A stretch of 18,137 bases of DNA. Origin: Acanthamoeba sp. SK_2022b (Eukaryota > Discosea > Longamoebia > Acanthamoebidae). Within the stretch, counting starts at the first letter, position 1. The number at the start of each line of letters is the position of its first letter. The stretch spans positions 1 to 18,137 of the forward strand of contig JANDJZ010001150.1 of NCBI GenBank assembly GCA_027943245.1, given 5' to 3'. A model generated the notes under the pieces. That model saw only the letters and a program-made list of their open reading frames with translations, was not told the DNA's origin and did no database searches. The translations under genes were made by a program, and so were the position numbers. Below, one piece after another: positions 17,187 to 18,137 of this stretch.

Positions 17187-18137
17187 GTAGAACTCGCTCA
17201 CTCGAGTGCCTCCCATTGTTCGGCGAAACGCGCCGCGCGTGCAGGCCTTCTCGCAGCTGTTCTACGTGCGGTACCTGCCCGAGGCCTACCGCGCGGCCCT
17301 GGACGAGGTCGTCCGCCGCAAGGTCTTTGGCAAGCAGCTCACGGCCCTGCTGGGCCAGTTTGCCCAGCGCCTCGCCAAGCTGCGCGACGACGAGGTCAAA
17401 CAGAGGGACTCGTACGCGCCCCTCCTACTCCCCCGCCATCTGCGCCTACTCGCCAACTGCCTCCGGTCCTCTTTGCTCATTGGTCATTTTCCCCCGCCTC
17501 GCCCCGCCATTGGCCATTTACCCCCGCCTCGCCCCGCCATTGGCCAAAATGGCCGGACAGGTTCTTGACCAAGTACGGCCGCTACATTCCCAAGGGCCTC
17601 TTTGCCGGCCTGCCGGGGGACCCGCTGCCCGACTTCACCAGCGCCATCGGTACCTCCCCGCCTCCCTCTGCTGTCCTCTTTTCCCCCCCCCCTCCCTCCC
17701 CTCCTCGCCCCGGTGAGCCGTCGTGATGAGTGACCGCGTGCGTGCTGGCTTTGGGTGGATGGGGGGGAGTAGGCATGGGCTTGCCGGCGGCGCTGGACAG
17801 GAACCTCCCGGCCATCGAGCCGCCGGCCGACTCGGCCCATGCGCCGGCCCTGATGGGCAGCGGGACCACCGAGCTGGGCGCCTCTCCGCCCAAGTCGTCG
17901 CCCCGCAACAGCTCCACCAACGCGCGATCCTGTACTGTGTTCCCCCCCCCCCAATGGCGCGCGCGCAGCCGCCGTTTTGCCTGCGCGTGGACTCACCGTG
18001 TGCGCGCGCGTGACGTGGCGTGACGTGTGGCAGCGCTCGAGCTGTTGAGCCGAGTGGGCGCGCTCGAGACGGACAACGCCCGTCTGGTGGCCGAGGTCCA
18101 GAGCCTGCGGCGCGACAAGGAAGCCCGGGAACGCGAG
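14620..18137 (+). CDS. ATG11: ATG11/FIP200 (RB1CC1)-like autophagy scaffold, 3' partial
   Basis: First 578 codons of a large scaffold that in other eukaryotes organises the ATG1/ULK kinase complex and cargo receptors. Exons: 14620-14633, 14802-14849, 15006-15129, 15209-15278, 15389-15546, 15595-15669, 15799-15939, 16031-16145, 16284-16374, 16492-16669, 16762-16842, 16986-17105, 17245-17411, 17561-17649, 17773-17931, 18034-18137 (open at window end). Residues 1-78 resemble the FIP200/ATG11 ubiquitin-like domain: start MKVY, VKNELASLAGVETADQLLLF, then DEKLVFLFNRKHL. The ATG17-like helical region spans about 110-470, including YLNELFRPMLRNFEAFQEYY, ILREALTRQQQ and the hallmark PEAYRAALDEVVRRK (417-431) with FLTKYGRYIPKGLF (462-475), close to plant ATG11. 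A coiled coil begins at about 545 (LELLSRVGALETDNARL). The C-terminal ATG11 domain must lie beyond the window. Exon 1 has only 14 coding bases. Introns hold many microsatellites. Confidence 0.92.
14872..14957 (+). repeat. poly-T and (GTTTTT)n repeat in intron 2
   Basis: A run of about 19 T is followed by GTTTTT units and TTTATTTT-type sequence inside intron 2 of the ATG11-like gene (14850-15005). Confidence 0.9.
15694..15751 (+). repeat. (TTA)n run and 10-bp hairpin in intron 6
   Basis: A TTA run at 15694-15713 is followed by a perfect inverted repeat: TAATATCAAT at 15722-15731 pairs with ATTGATATTA at 15742-15751 around a 10-base loop. Both lie in AT-rich intron 6 of the ATG11-like gene. 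Confidence 0.75.
16233..16280 (+). repeat. (AACC)12 microsatellite in intron 8
   Basis: Perfect AACC units run right up to the splice acceptor (ATAG at 16280-16283) of intron 8 in the ATG11-like gene, replacing the usual polypyrimidine tract. Confidence 0.95.
16852..16948 (+). repeat. (CA)35 and (TC)n microsatellites in intron 11
   Basis: A CA run from 16852 to about 16921 starts nine bases after the donor GTGCGC at 16843. A TC run follows at about 16929-16948. Both are in intron 11 of the ATG11-like gene. Confidence 0.97.
17136..17185 (+). repeat. (GT)25 microsatellite in intron 12
   Basis: Perfect GT run in intron 12 of the ATG11-like gene, with opposite strand polarity to the CA run in intron 11. 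It supplies many potential GT donors but lies between the used sites. Confidence 0.97.
17478..17547 (+). repeat. 30-bp tandem repeat with CATTGG boxes, intron 13
   Basis: About 2.3 copies of a 30-bp unit that starts CATTGG(C/T)CATTT and continues with CCCCGCCTCGCCCCGC. The reverse complement of CATTGG is CCAATG, so each unit holds an inverted CCAAT core next to a GC-box-like CCCCGCC. It lies in intron 13 of the ATG11-like gene. Confidence 0.85.

Noticed and set aside
17190..17244. In-frame upstream extension of ATG11 exon 13 from an acceptor at 17190
   Set aside because: It would add 18 residues between two blocks that are directly adjacent in plant ATG11; the acceptor GTGCAG at 17244 restores the conserved spacing.

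Overview
The window looks like nuclear DNA of a GC-rich amoebozoan, most likely Acanthamoeba or a close discosean relative. The evidence is dense spliced genes on both strands, short GT-AG introns (about 45-220 nt) between GC-rich exons with strong G/C third positions, dinucleotide microsatellites lying almost only in introns, a nuclear type II tRNA-Leu, and RasGEF, NUDT5-like and ATG11/FIP200-like proteins. The species call is inference. Gene models were built by hand from reading frame, splice dinucleotides and remembered family conservation; no search or transcript data were available.

Layout. 1-321: last 106 codons of an unidentified + strand gene. 322-1162: no intact gene, but two decayed fragments related to the next gene, one inverted, bracketed by a short direct repeat. 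1163-2365 (+): cell-surface protein with signal peptide, Ser/Pro/Thr repeat stalk and C-terminal membrane anchor. 2511-2594 (-): tRNA-Leu(CAG). 2674-4846 (-): unrecognised 8-exon gene, 449 aa. 4936-7509 (+): 12-exon RasGEF, 491 aa, head to head with the previous gene across 89 bp. 7824-8674 (-): DUF4397 protein with signal peptide and GPI-type tail. 9049-11469 (+): second RasGEF, 7 exons, 655 aa. 11517-12090 (-): small protein with an N-terminal hydrophobic segment and a charged helix. 12198-13392 (+): 8-exon NUDT5-like Nudix ADP-sugar pyrophosphatase, 210 aa. 13863-14291 (+): basic 142-aa orphan. 14620 to window end (+): N-terminal 578 codons, 16 exons, of an ATG11/FIP200 autophagy scaffold that continues past the window.

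The genes do not form one pathway. They cover Ras-type signalling (two exchange factors), cell-surface proteins (two), nucleotide-sugar hydrolysis and selective autophagy. Packing is tight: divergent pairs share 89, 107 and 374 bp, and one convergent pair has stop codons 47 bp apart. I found no convincing new multi-gene system. The most useful results are the reconstructed gene models, the paralogue relics near the left end, two unusual introns in the RasGEF genes, and the conserved-looking but unidentified 449-aa protein.
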